The notes under the pieces were generated by a model. That model saw nothing but the letters and a program-made list of their open reading frames with translations. It did no database searches and had not been told where the DNA came from. Positions 11,671 to 24,500 of a DNA stretch of 64,000 nt are shown here, in pieces. Each line of letters opens with the position of its first letter. Within the stretch, counting starts at the first letter, position 1. Source of the stretch: Trifolium pratense (lineage: Eukaryota; Streptophyta; Magnoliopsida; Fabales; Fabaceae); contig NC_060059.1 in assembly GCF_020283565.1 (NCBI RefSeq), forward strand, positions 1,495,501 to 1,559,500. Direction: 5' to 3'. A program made the position numbers and the translations under genes.

Positions 11671-11924
11671 CTTTATCCCAGTGTGGTGCCTTCGTTTTCT
11701 TTCACAGACGAATTAAAATTTAGTTAAGTTGTTTTAATTGTGAAGTTGTTCATTTTTCCTCAATCACTATTTTCTTTATATGTTTTTTTTTTCCAAAGAA
11801 AGTTCTAGAATTTTGTTAAAAAAAAATTAGAATGGAAAAAAATAATAATAATAAAAAAAAGTTTTTTCTAGGATTTTTTCTAGATTACCCTGAAAGAATT
11901 GTGGGTTGTTTACCCAAAAATTAA

Positions 11925-12068
11925 TAAAAATTAGCCAAATAAAAGATAATTTTATAAAGTACTCCGTAATTCGCAATTACTCATTTTCATACGCCATTAA
12001 TTTTTTATTTTATAAAGTAATTGCGAATTACTTTATAAAATTATTTTTTATTGGGCTAATTTTTATTA
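11925..12068. repeat. Foldback (MITE-like) inverted repeat
   Basis: The left arm 'aaaattagccaaataaaagataattttataaagta' is mirrored by a right arm ending 'ttataaaattattttttattgggctaattttta', with gtaattcgcaattact / agtaattgcgaattac pairing inside. A partial second copy of the interior (ttataaagta..actcattttcatac.ccatta) lies at about 12147-12205. No clear target duplication. Confidence 0.6.
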
Positions 12069-12239
12069 TTCTATCTTTTTTTAAAAATTCTTTTAAGTTT
12101 TATTTGGCACAAAAATTTAATTTTTATATCATTAATATATGATAATTTTATAAAGTAATTTACAATGACTCATTTTCATACACCATTAAATTTTTAATTC
12201 ATGTAAAATTGATAAAAATCACATATAATTTATTATGGA

Positions 12240-14930
12240 GGGAGTTCTGTAATTTGATGTGCAGCTGATAAAATTTTAAATAACATATATTATTCAATTG
12301 TATATTTTAGATAAAATACATAGCTAATATAATATTCTTAAAAAAAAAATTGGATTTCTTCACAAAATTTAGTTTCTCCTCATATACTAATATGTCTATT
12401 CATGCTTCATAAGTAGCGGAGATCACATTCAAAATTCCTAAAAAAAGTTAAATTATTTTTATAACATCAGCTACTTAAATAGCGAAAGGGTAAAAACGAA
12501 AACGCGTAAGGCGTGTAAGAAATAAGTGCTTATATTAAATAAGGCCTGATTGTTTTTAAACTTTTTATAAATGGACCCATGTTAAAAGGGCTAGTGGGCC
12601 GGGCCAGCTATGTTTAGCTAATTTTCTACTATTTTTGGCTTATTAACACAAATTCTTTGAAATAACTTAAAAAAAAACTTGTCATTAATATGAAAACATG
12701 TCTTTATATGATAAGTGTTTATATAATTTGAGCTTAATTTAAATATAAACCAGTTGGAGTATGTAATTTTATTTTGAATTAAATTGGTTTTTTGTCTAAA
12801 AAAATGAATTTTAGTTTTAGTACCTAAAAATAGAACGAGGATGTTTTCGTTCTTCCAAACTATTGTTTTTTTGTTTTCTATTCCTAATTTACATATTATA
12901 TTAACATGTTCTCATATATTTTTTTATACATAATATTGACATGCGAATATTTGACATAATAGATGGACAAAACATGGACACATCTTAAACATGTATCTAA
13001 TCTAATATATAGATCAAATGCATCAATTATTTAATGAATTTGGAAAATGAATTTTTACTTATAATTGTGGTAAGAGAGGGCATATAGATGTATATAATTG
13101 CAGCTTTTTGTTCTTGTTGTTTTTGGCGTAAATCAAATATTTTCTACTTGTAAATGTAGAGACTAACTCTTCGACCTTTGTGGGACTCAAATGGATGGAA
13201 AATTCTTCCTAAAAGTTTTAACGTTGATGCATGTCCAAACCATAGATCAAACTCATAACTTTGATTAATTAAACTAGAAGAGAATGTGTCGTCTCATTTA
13301 AACGCTCTTGGGTACTATAAACATTTAATAAATAAAATAAAAAGCGCCCTTTAAATGTTGTATGTACCAACAAAATAATAAAATCCAATGTTGTTTAAGT
13401 GACGGTGAACAATTCAAACCTGTAACATTTAACATGGTCACCTAAAAATAAAATAAAAGTCAAATGTATTATTTTATTTGTTGATTAAGACAAGAAAAAA
13501 ATGTTACTCTCAACTAAAATAATAAAAATATTTATATGGTCACAAATATTATTTTTTATGATACATGAAAATATCTATCAGTTAATTATTTAAAAAATTA
13601 CACATTATTTAATTTTGTTCTTTTATGACAAACTCCTAGGACATCTTCAAAATAGAGGTTATATTCTCATATTGACCAAAAAGATTTCAGTAACAAATAA
13701 CCATAATAAGCCTACTTCTGACTCCAAACCCTTGTCGAGAGCAATTATACTAAGTTACCACACTTCAAACACCTTACATCAATAGAAATATCTCTTTCCA
13801 TATCGATTACGACATAACCTAAATATATGTTTATAACTGAAGATAATGATCACTACAGTTATAAGATTGAGTTAGATTTAATTCTTAATTTAAGAAAATC
13901 AGCTCCACAGAGATCTAAATGCAAAAATGGAAGTTTATAACCTCCCTGAATGCATCTACATGTGTGTTTTATCCTTCATAAGTTCATATGTTTATCTTCC
14001 GGCTAATCTTGTTTTATTAGGATTATGCTCCAAATCATAAATAGATATTTTCTTTGACGAGAAATCTTAAGCTCAACTATATATATATATTAAGAAATGA
14101 GTGGTAGTTGTAACTTGCAAGCCACTAGTACTCTATTTTTGGATTTAGTACTTTTTATATATTTTTTAATTTATCAACAAAAGACTAAACAACAAGGATT
14201 TGGGGTCTTAGCTCTGAATGATAGGACCTATACAGGTTTTATTTTGTGTCTCTCATTTTTTTTATAAATAATTTTGTCTTTTTCTTTCCTAATTAATCAT
14301 TGTCATGTTCTAATGAAAAATAAAATAATTCAAATCTCTATTATCTAGTGATGACACATTAATAAAACCAAGTTGCTAACTAAAGATGAATATGTTAATA
14401 AGCAACTTGTATGTTTTTTTTTGACAACACAACTTGTATGTTATTTAAGCCCTATGGTGCAAATTTCAACCACCAATGGCAATGATGGATCGGGATTATC
14501 CGTCGTAATTGTCATATAATCAACGTCGGTCATTAAAAATTGATTAGATGATTATGATTGATTCAATATAGTTTCACACAATTTTGATCTTAACCGTTTA
14601 TTTCTGATTGGACGGTCTACAGTAATTACTGCGTTAACGCTTGTCTATAATCCGTTTTTCCAATTGATAAGGTTTAGATTATTGAATATGTCGAAAATCC
14701 CACACGACGAAAATCCAAAAGAAAGAATAAGGAACAATAAAATTAAGATACCATGTTCCATGTCTTGTTATAATCTCACAAAACACAAGAATTTGAACAA
14801 AGTTCTTCTAATGCTTAGTTAACAATTTGAACATTCCAAAGCTTCTTGTTGCAAAAGAATCTCCGTCTAAGAAGCTTTTATAATCAAACTCAAAACACAC
14901 AAGTTCCTTCCTAATCCTCAAACAGAAAAA
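12240..14930. other. Intergenic, upstream of the PP2A B' gene; nothing supported
   Basis: AT-rich, with scattered A/T microsatellite (for example 'tatatatatata' near 14080). The last ~200 bases before 14931 should contain the PP2A promoter and leader, but no motif is strong enough to call. Confidence 0.45.
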
Positions 14931-16585
14931 ATGAGCAACCCAAAAACACTTATAGAATTTTTTGAAAAGGAAAAGCCTCTTGTACCATCTTCACCTACTT
15001 CAGGAAATGAAGAAATTCTCTCAACAGTTTCATACTGCACCTTTGTTTTCACATTCACTGACCCTTCAGAATCTCCTGCACAAAGAGACTCTAAGAGACT
15101 TCAACTTTCAAGACTCATAGCTATGTTGAAATCCTCCAAAAAACCAGTGCATGAAAAAGTTGTAGGACCTTTAGTATCAATGATCAAAGCCAATCTTTTT
15201 AGGCCACTCCCTCCACCTACAAACCCTTCTGCTATATCAGAATTTCTTGATGAAGAAGATCCTATTTCAATATTTTCACCTTTATGGTCACATCTACAAA
15301 TAGTTTATGAAATCTTACTTAGGCTTGTTAATAGCACAGACAGCAAAATACTTAGAAACTATATGGACCATTCTTTCCTTCTTAATCTGTTATCGCTTTT
15401 CCAATCCGAAGATCCGAGGGAACGCGAGAGTTTGAAAAATGTGTACCATAAGATATATTCTAAGTTTGTTTGCGACCGTTCTGCGATGAGGAAATCAATG
15501 ACTGATGTTTTGTTGAACTATGTTTTTGAGACTGAGAAACATTCTGGTATTGCTGACTTGCTTGAGATATGGGGAACTATTGTTAATGGCTTTACCGTGC
15601 CACTCAAGGAAGAGCATAAGTTGTTTCTTATGAGAGTGTTGATTCCTTTACATAAGACTAAAGGGATGCAAGTTTATCATAGACAACTTGCTTATTGTAT
15701 ATCACAGTTTGTGCAGAAGGAGCCTATGCTTGGAGGTGTTGTTGTAAGGGGAATTTTGAGATATTGGCCTGTTACAAATTGTCAAAAGGAAATTTTGTTG
15801 ATCGGTGAATTGGAAGATCTTGTCGAGAATTTGGATCCTGATCAATATCGTAAATTGGCCTTGCCGATATGTACTCAGATTACAAAATGCATCAACAGTT
15901 GGAATTCTCAGGTAAACAAAATTTCATTGTAGTTTCCAAAATGTATTCACATAAACATATTAAGGACCTGTTTGGATTGACTTATTTGAACTTTTCCACT
16001 AGCATTAGCGGTTGTGAGACTGTTCCAAGTTTTTTTCAGCTTATTTTCATAAGGACCTGTATGGACATATTAAGGACCTATTTGGATTGACTTATATGGA
16101 AACAGCCTATGATATTTCTAAAGTTTTTTTCAGCTTATTTTCATAAAATCTCCGTAGTTTATATGAAAATAGTTTGATTTTATTTTATTTTTTTGTTGTA
16201 GAAAAAATAGTTTATACCTAAGCAAATATATGATATGTCCTTCCAGGTAGCTGAAAGGGCACTATATGTATGGAACAATGAGCAGTTCTATAAAATGGCA
16301 ACAACGGGAACAGTAGAAGTACTTCCAGTGATAGTAGAAGGTGTGGAAAAGAACTTGAAATTGCATTGGAGCAAGAGTGTTAGGCAGTTAACAGAAAGTG
16401 TGAAGGTGGTGGTGGAAGATATTGATCCAGATTTATATGCAAAAGCTCAAATGGACATGAAAGTTAAAGAATCAGAAGCACATCAAAAAGATATAAAGAG
16501 AAAAAAGACATGGGAAAGAATTGAATTGGCAGCTTCTAAGAATCAGTTTGTGAATCCACAAAGATACATATGTGTCTCAAACTGA
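14931..16585 (+). CDS. Serine/threonine protein phosphatase 2A regulatory subunit B' (B56)
   Basis: Two exons, 14931-15911 and 16247-16585, joined at CAG|GTAAAC...TTCCAG|GTAGCT in phase 0, give 439 aa. B56 subunits form the PP2A heterotrimer and direct the catalytic subunit to substrates. Seen here: the conserved B56 HEAT-like solenoid with FVFTFTDPSESPAQRDSKR-like opening, LLNLLSLFQSEDPRERESLK, the KHSGIADLLEIWGTIVNGF stretch, LIPLHKTKGMQVYHRQLAYC and, in exon 2, ALYVWNNEQF. The upstream leader is free of competing ATGs close by. At 439 aa it is shorter than most plant B' proteins (roughly 480-540), mainly at the termini; the core is intact. A tRNA gene follows on the other strand. The intron carries a repeat. 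Confidence 0.93.
15960..16205. repeat. Repeat within the PP2A B' intron
   Basis: The intron 15912-16246 contains 'aaggacctgtttggattgacttat' twice in slightly different form (about 15962 and 16073) with 'cagcttattttcataa' also twice. The wording matches the dispersed foldback family seen at 463-625 and 50195-50610. It does not disturb the splice sites. Confidence 0.55.
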
Positions 16586-16839
16586 ACATTAATAAATTTA
16601 ATGCATGCAACATACATGTCAATCTTCTTAATCATAAGCTATGTTTAAAAGCATACTTACACAAGAAGTATTTATAACTAAGCATTAATGATAAATAAGT
16701 TCTTTCAATGTTTTGAGTGACAAATATTGACACTTCACAGTTCACACCATACAAATTCTACTGCTATGAAGAAATAGTTTTGCAGCGGTTTCCTACATCA
16801 ACCACTTTCAATGAGCGAATGAATAAAAATTAAAAATAA
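16586..16839. other. 3' flank of PP2A B' gene
   Basis: AT-rich 3' untranslated or intergenic sequence separating the PP2A stop codon (16583-16585) from the convergent tRNA gene. Possible polyadenylation words (aataaa-like 'aataaatttaatg' near 16590; 'gataaataag' near 16690) are present but unproven. Confidence 0.35.
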
Positions 16840-16911
16840 CGCCGTTGCCGGGGATCGAACCCGGGTCACCGGCGTGACAGGCGGGAATACTTACCACTAT
16901 ACTACAACGAC
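16840..16911 (-). tRNA. tRNA-Asp (anticodon GUC)
   Basis: The minus strand reads GTCGTTGTAGTATAGTGG... and ends ...CCCCGGCAACGGC plus discriminator G; 72 nt. Acceptor stem GTCGTTG pairs with CAACGGC (one G-T wobble), the D arm and T arm (GGTTCGATCC, B box) are intact, and the anticodon GTC lies at 16876-16878. The anticodon stem has one C-C mismatch (16883 opposite 16871) where the canonical plant gene, as I recall it, has C-G. A T-run terminator is not obvious in the immediate downstream (lower-coordinate) sequence, which is A-rich on the plus strand and hence T-rich in sense. Confidence 0.93.
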
Positions 16912-18540
16912 TTGTTGATATTATTGCCTACTGATTGTTACATAATATTTCTACACACTATTATTTTCCTTTCTTTTCTATCTTCTATCACGCTTCTATC
17001 TACACGTACCAATTAGTAAAATCTAATAATCACAAACCTTTGATGTTAATATAATTTAATCCAATGGTCAGAATTTAATTCTAATTTGATACATCTCTTT
17101 TATTCTATGTTATTTTTCTATGTCACACATAATAATTATATCATTTTTCCTTTGTGTTGATTCTTAATTCTGCTTGTGCTTGTAAAAGAAATTGTGATTT
17201 TTTTTTTATAAGCAAGAAATTGTGATTATTAATTCTGAACTTGTATCTACTGTTACATTTCTTATAGCCTTCTTATCAACTCTTGTAATTATGGTAACAT
17301 CATTGCATTATTTTAATATAGCAGAGTGAACAAAGATTTGAAACAATTGTGAAGGTGGATAATTCTGACTGATTTACAAATAGTATTTATCAATTTTTCT
17401 ATATAAATATTATTTGTGGACCAATCACAATCATCCACCTAAGATATGTGCCAGTACATATTCACATAATATGTGTAACGAAGTATTCACCTTTTATTAA
17501 TGATGCTTTTGCTTTTCAGTGGTTCTACACATTCGGTATTTGTTGTATTTATTTAAGGATATTTTCTCATCAGTCAAGAAAAAGAATTTGTTTGAATTTC
17601 TTACCACAACCATAATTCTTCCTGAATTTCTCATGTAAATATAAAACAGTTTCAATTTCAAATACAAATGATGAAGAGGTAAAATCTTGGTTTCGTAAAA
17701 AGTGTATAAAGGACAGATGAAAAAATTATTTTCACAACTTATTTATTGTAGGATATGAGATTACGTTGGTTGCAGTACACTCGTAACACAAATTTCAATT
17801 TTCAACATACTTTTTTTATTGGTTATAATTTATACAAGACTCGTGAATTTCAATCAATAGAAGAGTGTATTGTGGGATATAGAGAGTTTTTCCTAATATT
17901 ATTCTTACAATTTAATGTTAACAATACTTTTAACTGAAAGAAAAAAATTGGTGAATGAAATATGCAAAAGTTTAAAAGTTTAGTCTCAATCAAAATTCAA
18001 ACGATGCCCTACATAAGGCAACACATAGCTGCAACTGGTTTCAAGTGTTACAAACCATGGAACAACTAAATACGGTGGAAACTACAGGTTGTCGTGTCTA
18101 GTTATGACACCTCCTTCCATCTACTTCCCTCTCTATCTAGTGATACAAAACTGTATAACCAAAGCGACAAAACCTATAAACTCACTAACAAATATTGGAA
18201 AACTGTGACGATGAACTCAAAGGTCGAATCAAACTCATAGCCTTTAATTAAGGCTTTTTTAACTATAAAAGACAACAAAGAATCAAGCATTTCCAAAGGT
18301 TGAAAGCCATTTCACTGTACATTTCTCATAGGAAACACCATCAAATGAGACCTTGAAGGCTTGTGGAACTGCCTGTAATCATCAAGCTCAATGAATTGTA
18401 TACATACTGATAACCCTGACCGATAAAATTGGACCAAAACTAGGCTCCAGCTCAATATTGAATCATGACTCCTATATTGCATGACAACACACATAACAAC
18501 CAAGGCCAATGCAGATACAATGCTCACTCACTCAATCAAA
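16912..18540. other. Intergenic between tRNA-Asp and TRN1 3' end
   Basis: No gene recognised. An imperfect inverted pair 'gtggataattctgactgattta' / 'caatcacaatcatccac' brackets about 17352-17439 and may be a small MITE. The ~300 bp just before 18540 is probably the TRN1 3' untranslated region. Confidence 0.4.
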
Positions 18541-21500
18541 TTATACTTGATATTTTGAAAGCTTTTCTTTTATTGGTGGCTCCAAAGCAGACATGCACTG
18601 GTCCCATGCTCCATTGCGCAGCATCTATAGCATAATTATGGAATATCATGAATTTCCCCCAAGTAATCAGGATTTAAGACAAAGAATGAAGCAGTACTTA
18701 ATACCAATTTTATCATATGAAGGGCCACCCAAATCTACCAAGGTGACCCCTTCATTAATTTTTAGTTTTGTTTTCATGATGAATGAATTGCAGCTCCTAG
18801 CAGACAAGCAACACTAACCTGTTTATATCCGTGCAAGACCTGGCAGACTTCATTGTGTAAATCTTCACTCCTTATTTCCTATACATGTCAACAAATGAGG
18901 TTATATATTACATAGATTGTAAATCATTTTGACATTTAAGAAAACGGTGATGACGGTGATGTTGGCAAACATACATGCCAACTTGCAATGGCTTTACACA
19001 TGTAAACAAGCGAACTTAGAGCTCCAGAAGGATTGGCTTTGACCTGAAAACAAACGTAAAATGTCAAGTACTGATTACATCAAAACCAGTCTATGCGTGC
19101 AAAATTCTTTGTTAAAAGGAGGAGCATACCATGGCACATAGACCTCTAAAAGCATCCTCTTTCTCAACATCATCTCGTATCCTGCCACAAATCATACAAG
19201 AAAATTTATATACACAAGATAACCTGCAAAGAAAGACTAGACATCTAAAACCATGACCAATTTGTAAAGAGGAGATTTTCAGAGATTGGTTTACCCTCCT
19301 TTATATTTTCTATGTGTAAGTCCCAAATGTATAAAAACAGAGGACCACAGGCACTACCATTTGAGACAAAAAAGTAAACCGATCCAACTTTATGTTTTGA
19401 GACCAAAATACTATAAATAGGTAAAACAATGTCATAGTTCAACAACTGCGAATTTGGGAAAATTTAGAGAAAGAGAAGAAACTCAGATCTGGATTGTATT
19501 CTGAATCTTATTATATTGAGGAAGAGTATATGAGATATTTGAAACAGAAAAATACGGTTAACATAACCCGTTCAGTTAGAACCATTCAGTTAGTGGTGAA
19601 ATAACTTACATTGAAAGAGCAGTGCACCAAGGTTGCATGAAATGCTCCATATGTGGTGATACAAGGTCTGGACAGACCCATGCAAGCCTCCCCAGTGTTA
19701 TTGCACTATTTTCTATAAGTGACTTGTTGAGTCCCTAAAATCCACATTAACCAATATTGATTAGCAACAGAATATCTCCAAAACAATCAATAATACATAG
19801 AGAATGACTAGACATTGACCTCTGCATGCTGAAGAATTGGTACCAAGCATGAAATTACACTTAAAACGAACGGTGAAATTTCTTGACGAACCTGAAATTC
19901 AAAATTAATATGTTAAGTGACATGTTTCATATATAAGTGGTTAAAATGTGAACTGGAATAGTTAATATCAGAAGCTATTCAGACCAATACCTCATCGTAA
20001 GAAATAAGAAACAAAGAAAACCACACCCGTTTGGGGAATAAACAAACACATGTACACATCAAACAAGGATTTAATTTAGCAATCTATTTAGAAAACTTGC
20101 AATTCCGTGCCAAAAGAATCCATTCCAAAATTAGGTAGCAGAGAGAAAACAAAATATGCAGGCACATCCAAAGCCTTGATCTTAGACAGTACTGCATTTC
20201 AATTCTGGCCTTGGTAAAATTATCTTCAATATTATTTTTAGCATATGAAGGTTGGTGTTTCATGTTATAATTATCATTATTGTCTAACATAGCTTATAAA
20301 ACTGATATTGTCCTAATTCTTACCTCCAACAGTTATGAACTTCATTATGAAAAGTAATGTCCATCATTGCAAATTAGATTATAGTTTCAATACATTTCTA
20401 TTGTTTTATTAGAATACAACAATTGACAATAACATACCTTAACTGCTAATTCTCCAATCGCCCAGCATGCATTATTTGCTACTGAAATAGCCGCATGTAC
20501 CTTAGAAATTTCCTGTACAATTATGGCATATCAACAAAAGGATGGAATAAATTCAACTGCATAGCAAAACTTATACCAGGCACACACATACCAGTTGTTT
20601 GGCAGCAAGTTCAAGAATCTCAGACAAGCGAGGGTGCAAATGAACCACGCACACCTAGCCAAATAAAAATTATTAGAATGCTACCAACTAGGATGCAACA
20701 TACACAATAATCCTGCTCTGCCCACCTTCCCCCGCCGCACCCACCCAAAAAAAATATGCTCCCAAAACTAACCCAATTTACTTTCAAACATGCATTAAGA
20801 AGGATCAGCTTATGGAATGTTTCCTACATCCCGTGTTTAAGGACCATAAGCATTAAGCAGATGCTGTCAATGGATGTGAGAGCTTCGGTACAATGTATGC
20901 AAATAGACAATAAACTTACTCGAGCAAGGTCTCCAAGTAAGGCAAAGGCACTTTGTCGAACATCGGGAGCATCATCTGTACAACAATGCAAAAGTAGGTC
21001 CCTCAAAGAACATTGTGAAACCTGCAAAATAGTAATTGAGATAACATAAACAAATCATACTATCACTGCCCACTTCAAGGACTTATCAATGCACAAAAAG
21101 AAGAAAAAAATATGGCAAACGGCATAGGAAAGTTCTGGAAATGCAGATAAGCTGTCCACTTCAAGGACTTACCGAAGCACAAAAAGATTATAGGTAAAAT
21201 ATATCCAAGAAGAAGAAATATACTGTACAAACAAAAATTCATGTTTCATATCTCAAAAATAGAAGTTTTGGATGAGTACCAAACTCTCTACTCCACTGCC
21301 AAGACCTTCTGCTAGTCCAGAAAGAAGATCAAGAGAGCATACAATGAATTCCTTGTCATACTGAGCCCCAGCCGCAGCAGGATTGGCCTGAAATAAGACA
21401 ACACACTTAACTCCTTGAAAAATAAAATAAAATCTCAAAATCAGTTCTCCACTACTAAAAAATGAGTATGTCAGACAACATAATAGTAGCAGTGACAGGA

Positions 21501-24500
21501 TGACAAATGAAATCACAGGCAACACCTAAGAAATTATCAAAATCTTTTCCATAGTGAGTAAAAGTGACCAGAACCTTAGCCAATTGTTGGGTCTGAATTA
21601 TATTTATGCACCTCCTAAATACAGGTTCAGCAAATGGAGTGAATCCAGTACCCAGTGCCTGTTAAAAATTTAACACCAAAATTTCATATCAGGAGCAAGG
21701 AAATGCCTATAATGGCACAGAAACAGTCTATCCAGCATTCCAAATAATATAGATAGCTTCCCAATATTCCATGCATATACAACATGAGAACATAATTATA
21801 ACCTAACTGCCAATAGCTAGCTTAAGCCCATTAATATTCAAATGAAATATATAAATGTAAACTTTCAATAGTGAAGAATTCAGTGTCAAGTTTAACAGAA
21901 ACAATCATCTATAGTAGTACCTAGAACATCATGAAAGAAGGAGCAGGTCGGCATAGTTTTTATGTAGCCATAAGTTCCAAATTAATTTTAAAATAGGGAT
22001 TTCAGCAACGCAGAATGTTCTTGGCACTCATCTTTAAGCAAATAATATAAAACAAAGTTTAATTTCAAAGATGCGGGGACCGGTTTCTTCTGCATGGTGC
22101 TAATAATGACAAAAGGAGGAGCAACTCCCAGGCATGAGCAAGCTTTTTGGGTTGAGTTAGACTCAAACTCAAATTTCAGATGGTATCACAGATTTTCACT
22201 CCTTAAAACATCACAACCCCGATGTCCAATCATTGGCATGAGGGGGTGTCACACTGGGTAATGATATCGAACAATGGTTATACTTGGGGGGTGGGGGGTC
22301 ACACCTAAATTCTATGACATATAGCAAATGTTTCGAGGGTATATATACAGTAGAGAGTAAAACATTTTTAATAAATCAAACACCAGAAAAACTGACATAC
22401 ATGTGCTATAGATGTGAAGCATTCTAGGAGTGGAAAGAGATCTTTGTCTGAATTTGAAAGTTGTTGCCACTTCTCAATTAATGGTGGCATGAGAATGTCA
22501 AGATAAACAGGCTGCAAAAAATAGAGAATATTTGATAATATGCCATGAAACTTAACTTGAGAGAAAAGAAAAAAAATTGGTTGGGAAAGAAGGTTGATTA
22601 GCATACCTGATTCAGCTCTCCCCCAACAGCTTCAGCTAGAGTTCCAACAGCATCATATACAATTCTGAGATTTCGCCTCTAAAGTTTTAGAACAAAAAAC
22701 TACAATTAAAGATGTCTGAGCATACATATGATGAGAAGGACAAAATACAGTAACAATAAAGAGATAGTGCTCTTCCAAATATGATTCATTTCACATGAAA
22801 TATCAACAGAATTGTGTTAAGGTCGGGAAATCACCTGATATTTCCCAAATGCAACCATCAGGTGCTTTAATATGATTTCCAAGCGTGGTGACAGCTCTTC
22901 AGCAGCCTCCTATTATAAGTAAATTAAATTTGAGAACTATATATATTTGAAATAAATGAAGAAACTGAACTAATTCATTAAGGACAGATGAACAGAAACC
23001 GTAGTTAGAACCTCTTCCAGAGTTGCAAAAGCTGAACAAGCAGCCTCTTGTACACGCTTATTATCATCCAAAATTCTTCGAAGAAGACCCATAAGAACGT
23101 TATCAAATTGTTCATAACCCTTGGCATGCCCAATACCCTAACACACAAGCACGCACGTCAAGATTCAAACAAGAATACATAAAATGAATAATGATGCCTC
23201 TGTATGCTAATTTTGATTAAATTCTTTTTTTCAATTTTTTGAATTATTATCAGTGTCGATGTCGTGTATGTGTGTCTATGTCAGTTGCTCCATAGGTAAA
23301 CTTGCAGGGCAATTGGGGATTTTAATAATTAGGAATTTGCTGGTAATTAGGATATAGTTTTAGCCATATGTTTTAGGACTTTGATGATGGAAAGAATCTT
23401 AAATATAATCTCATATGTCTATAAAGTGCATAAGTTATAAAAACTTGAACACATCAAAAAACAAATGATTGATGTCCAACTGCGGGGGAGAGAACAAAAA
23501 TACATGCATACCTGAATAATAAATTTGCTAAACCGAGATACTGTCCAGCATGAAATACTTCGTATCAGAGGAAACTTATCATCAAGAAGAGGGATAAGAA
23601 ATGCCACAATCTATAAAATCAGAATAATAAATGACTTAGCTTTAGAATTTAATTAGTATAAAATAAGGGCTGCTCAAAAGAATTTATTTAAAAACAAATT
23701 TAGATTAATGTATGAGCATGAGGATCAAATAAATTAGATCACAAATCAAGAATGAATAAGATATGAATGATGGTGACTGAGCAAATATAACAAGTGTTGT
23801 CATTGTCAATCAAACATTTTACTTCTTTTTGCAAGGATTTGGAATGATATTTTCAAATACATCCACACAAAGAAATCTCTTATATTTCTTATCTAGAACT
23901 TTTGCCCTTTTAAAAAATCCATTGCTTAGAGGCTTGACAGTGATTGAATAATTGAATGTGGCCATAAATAAACTAGTATGAAAGAATACAACCATAGCAC
24001 AAAGCATTATTGGGAAAGAATTATCCTAAAAGAGATCATATATTTTTGGAACAGGAGCAGCAGCTCTACACCTTGGCACAAATTTATCTACAAAGACTAG
24101 TAAGACCTAAACAACAAGTTGTTTGAGGGAAATGTGAAAGAAACATGAAAGAATAGGCTGATACTAGAGTATTGAAATATAACAAGCATAAAGCTATAAA
24201 CTTGTTCCACCATATACTAATACTAATTAAATATAAAAACAAATCAAACTTTTTTCCCATAATAAAGCCATTTGATTTTGCATTTAAGTCATCAGAAGAT
24301 AATATTAGAGAATACCTCTGGCAGATGAGGATAAAGACCATTGATGCAACCCTCGCCTATGGCACCAAGTGCCAAGACAGCAGCTTCCCTTTCTTTCCAG
24401 CCATCATCTCCGACAGTTGACAGCTTGGCCTGATCACATTCTTAGAAAGTTTAGTATATCCTCATAAAGGGAGTGTAACAGCTTCTGGAGAAACTAGTGT

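Noticed and set aside
13000..14900. Promoter elements for the PP2A B' gene
   Set aside because: AT-rich background gives many TATA-like words; none stands out by position.
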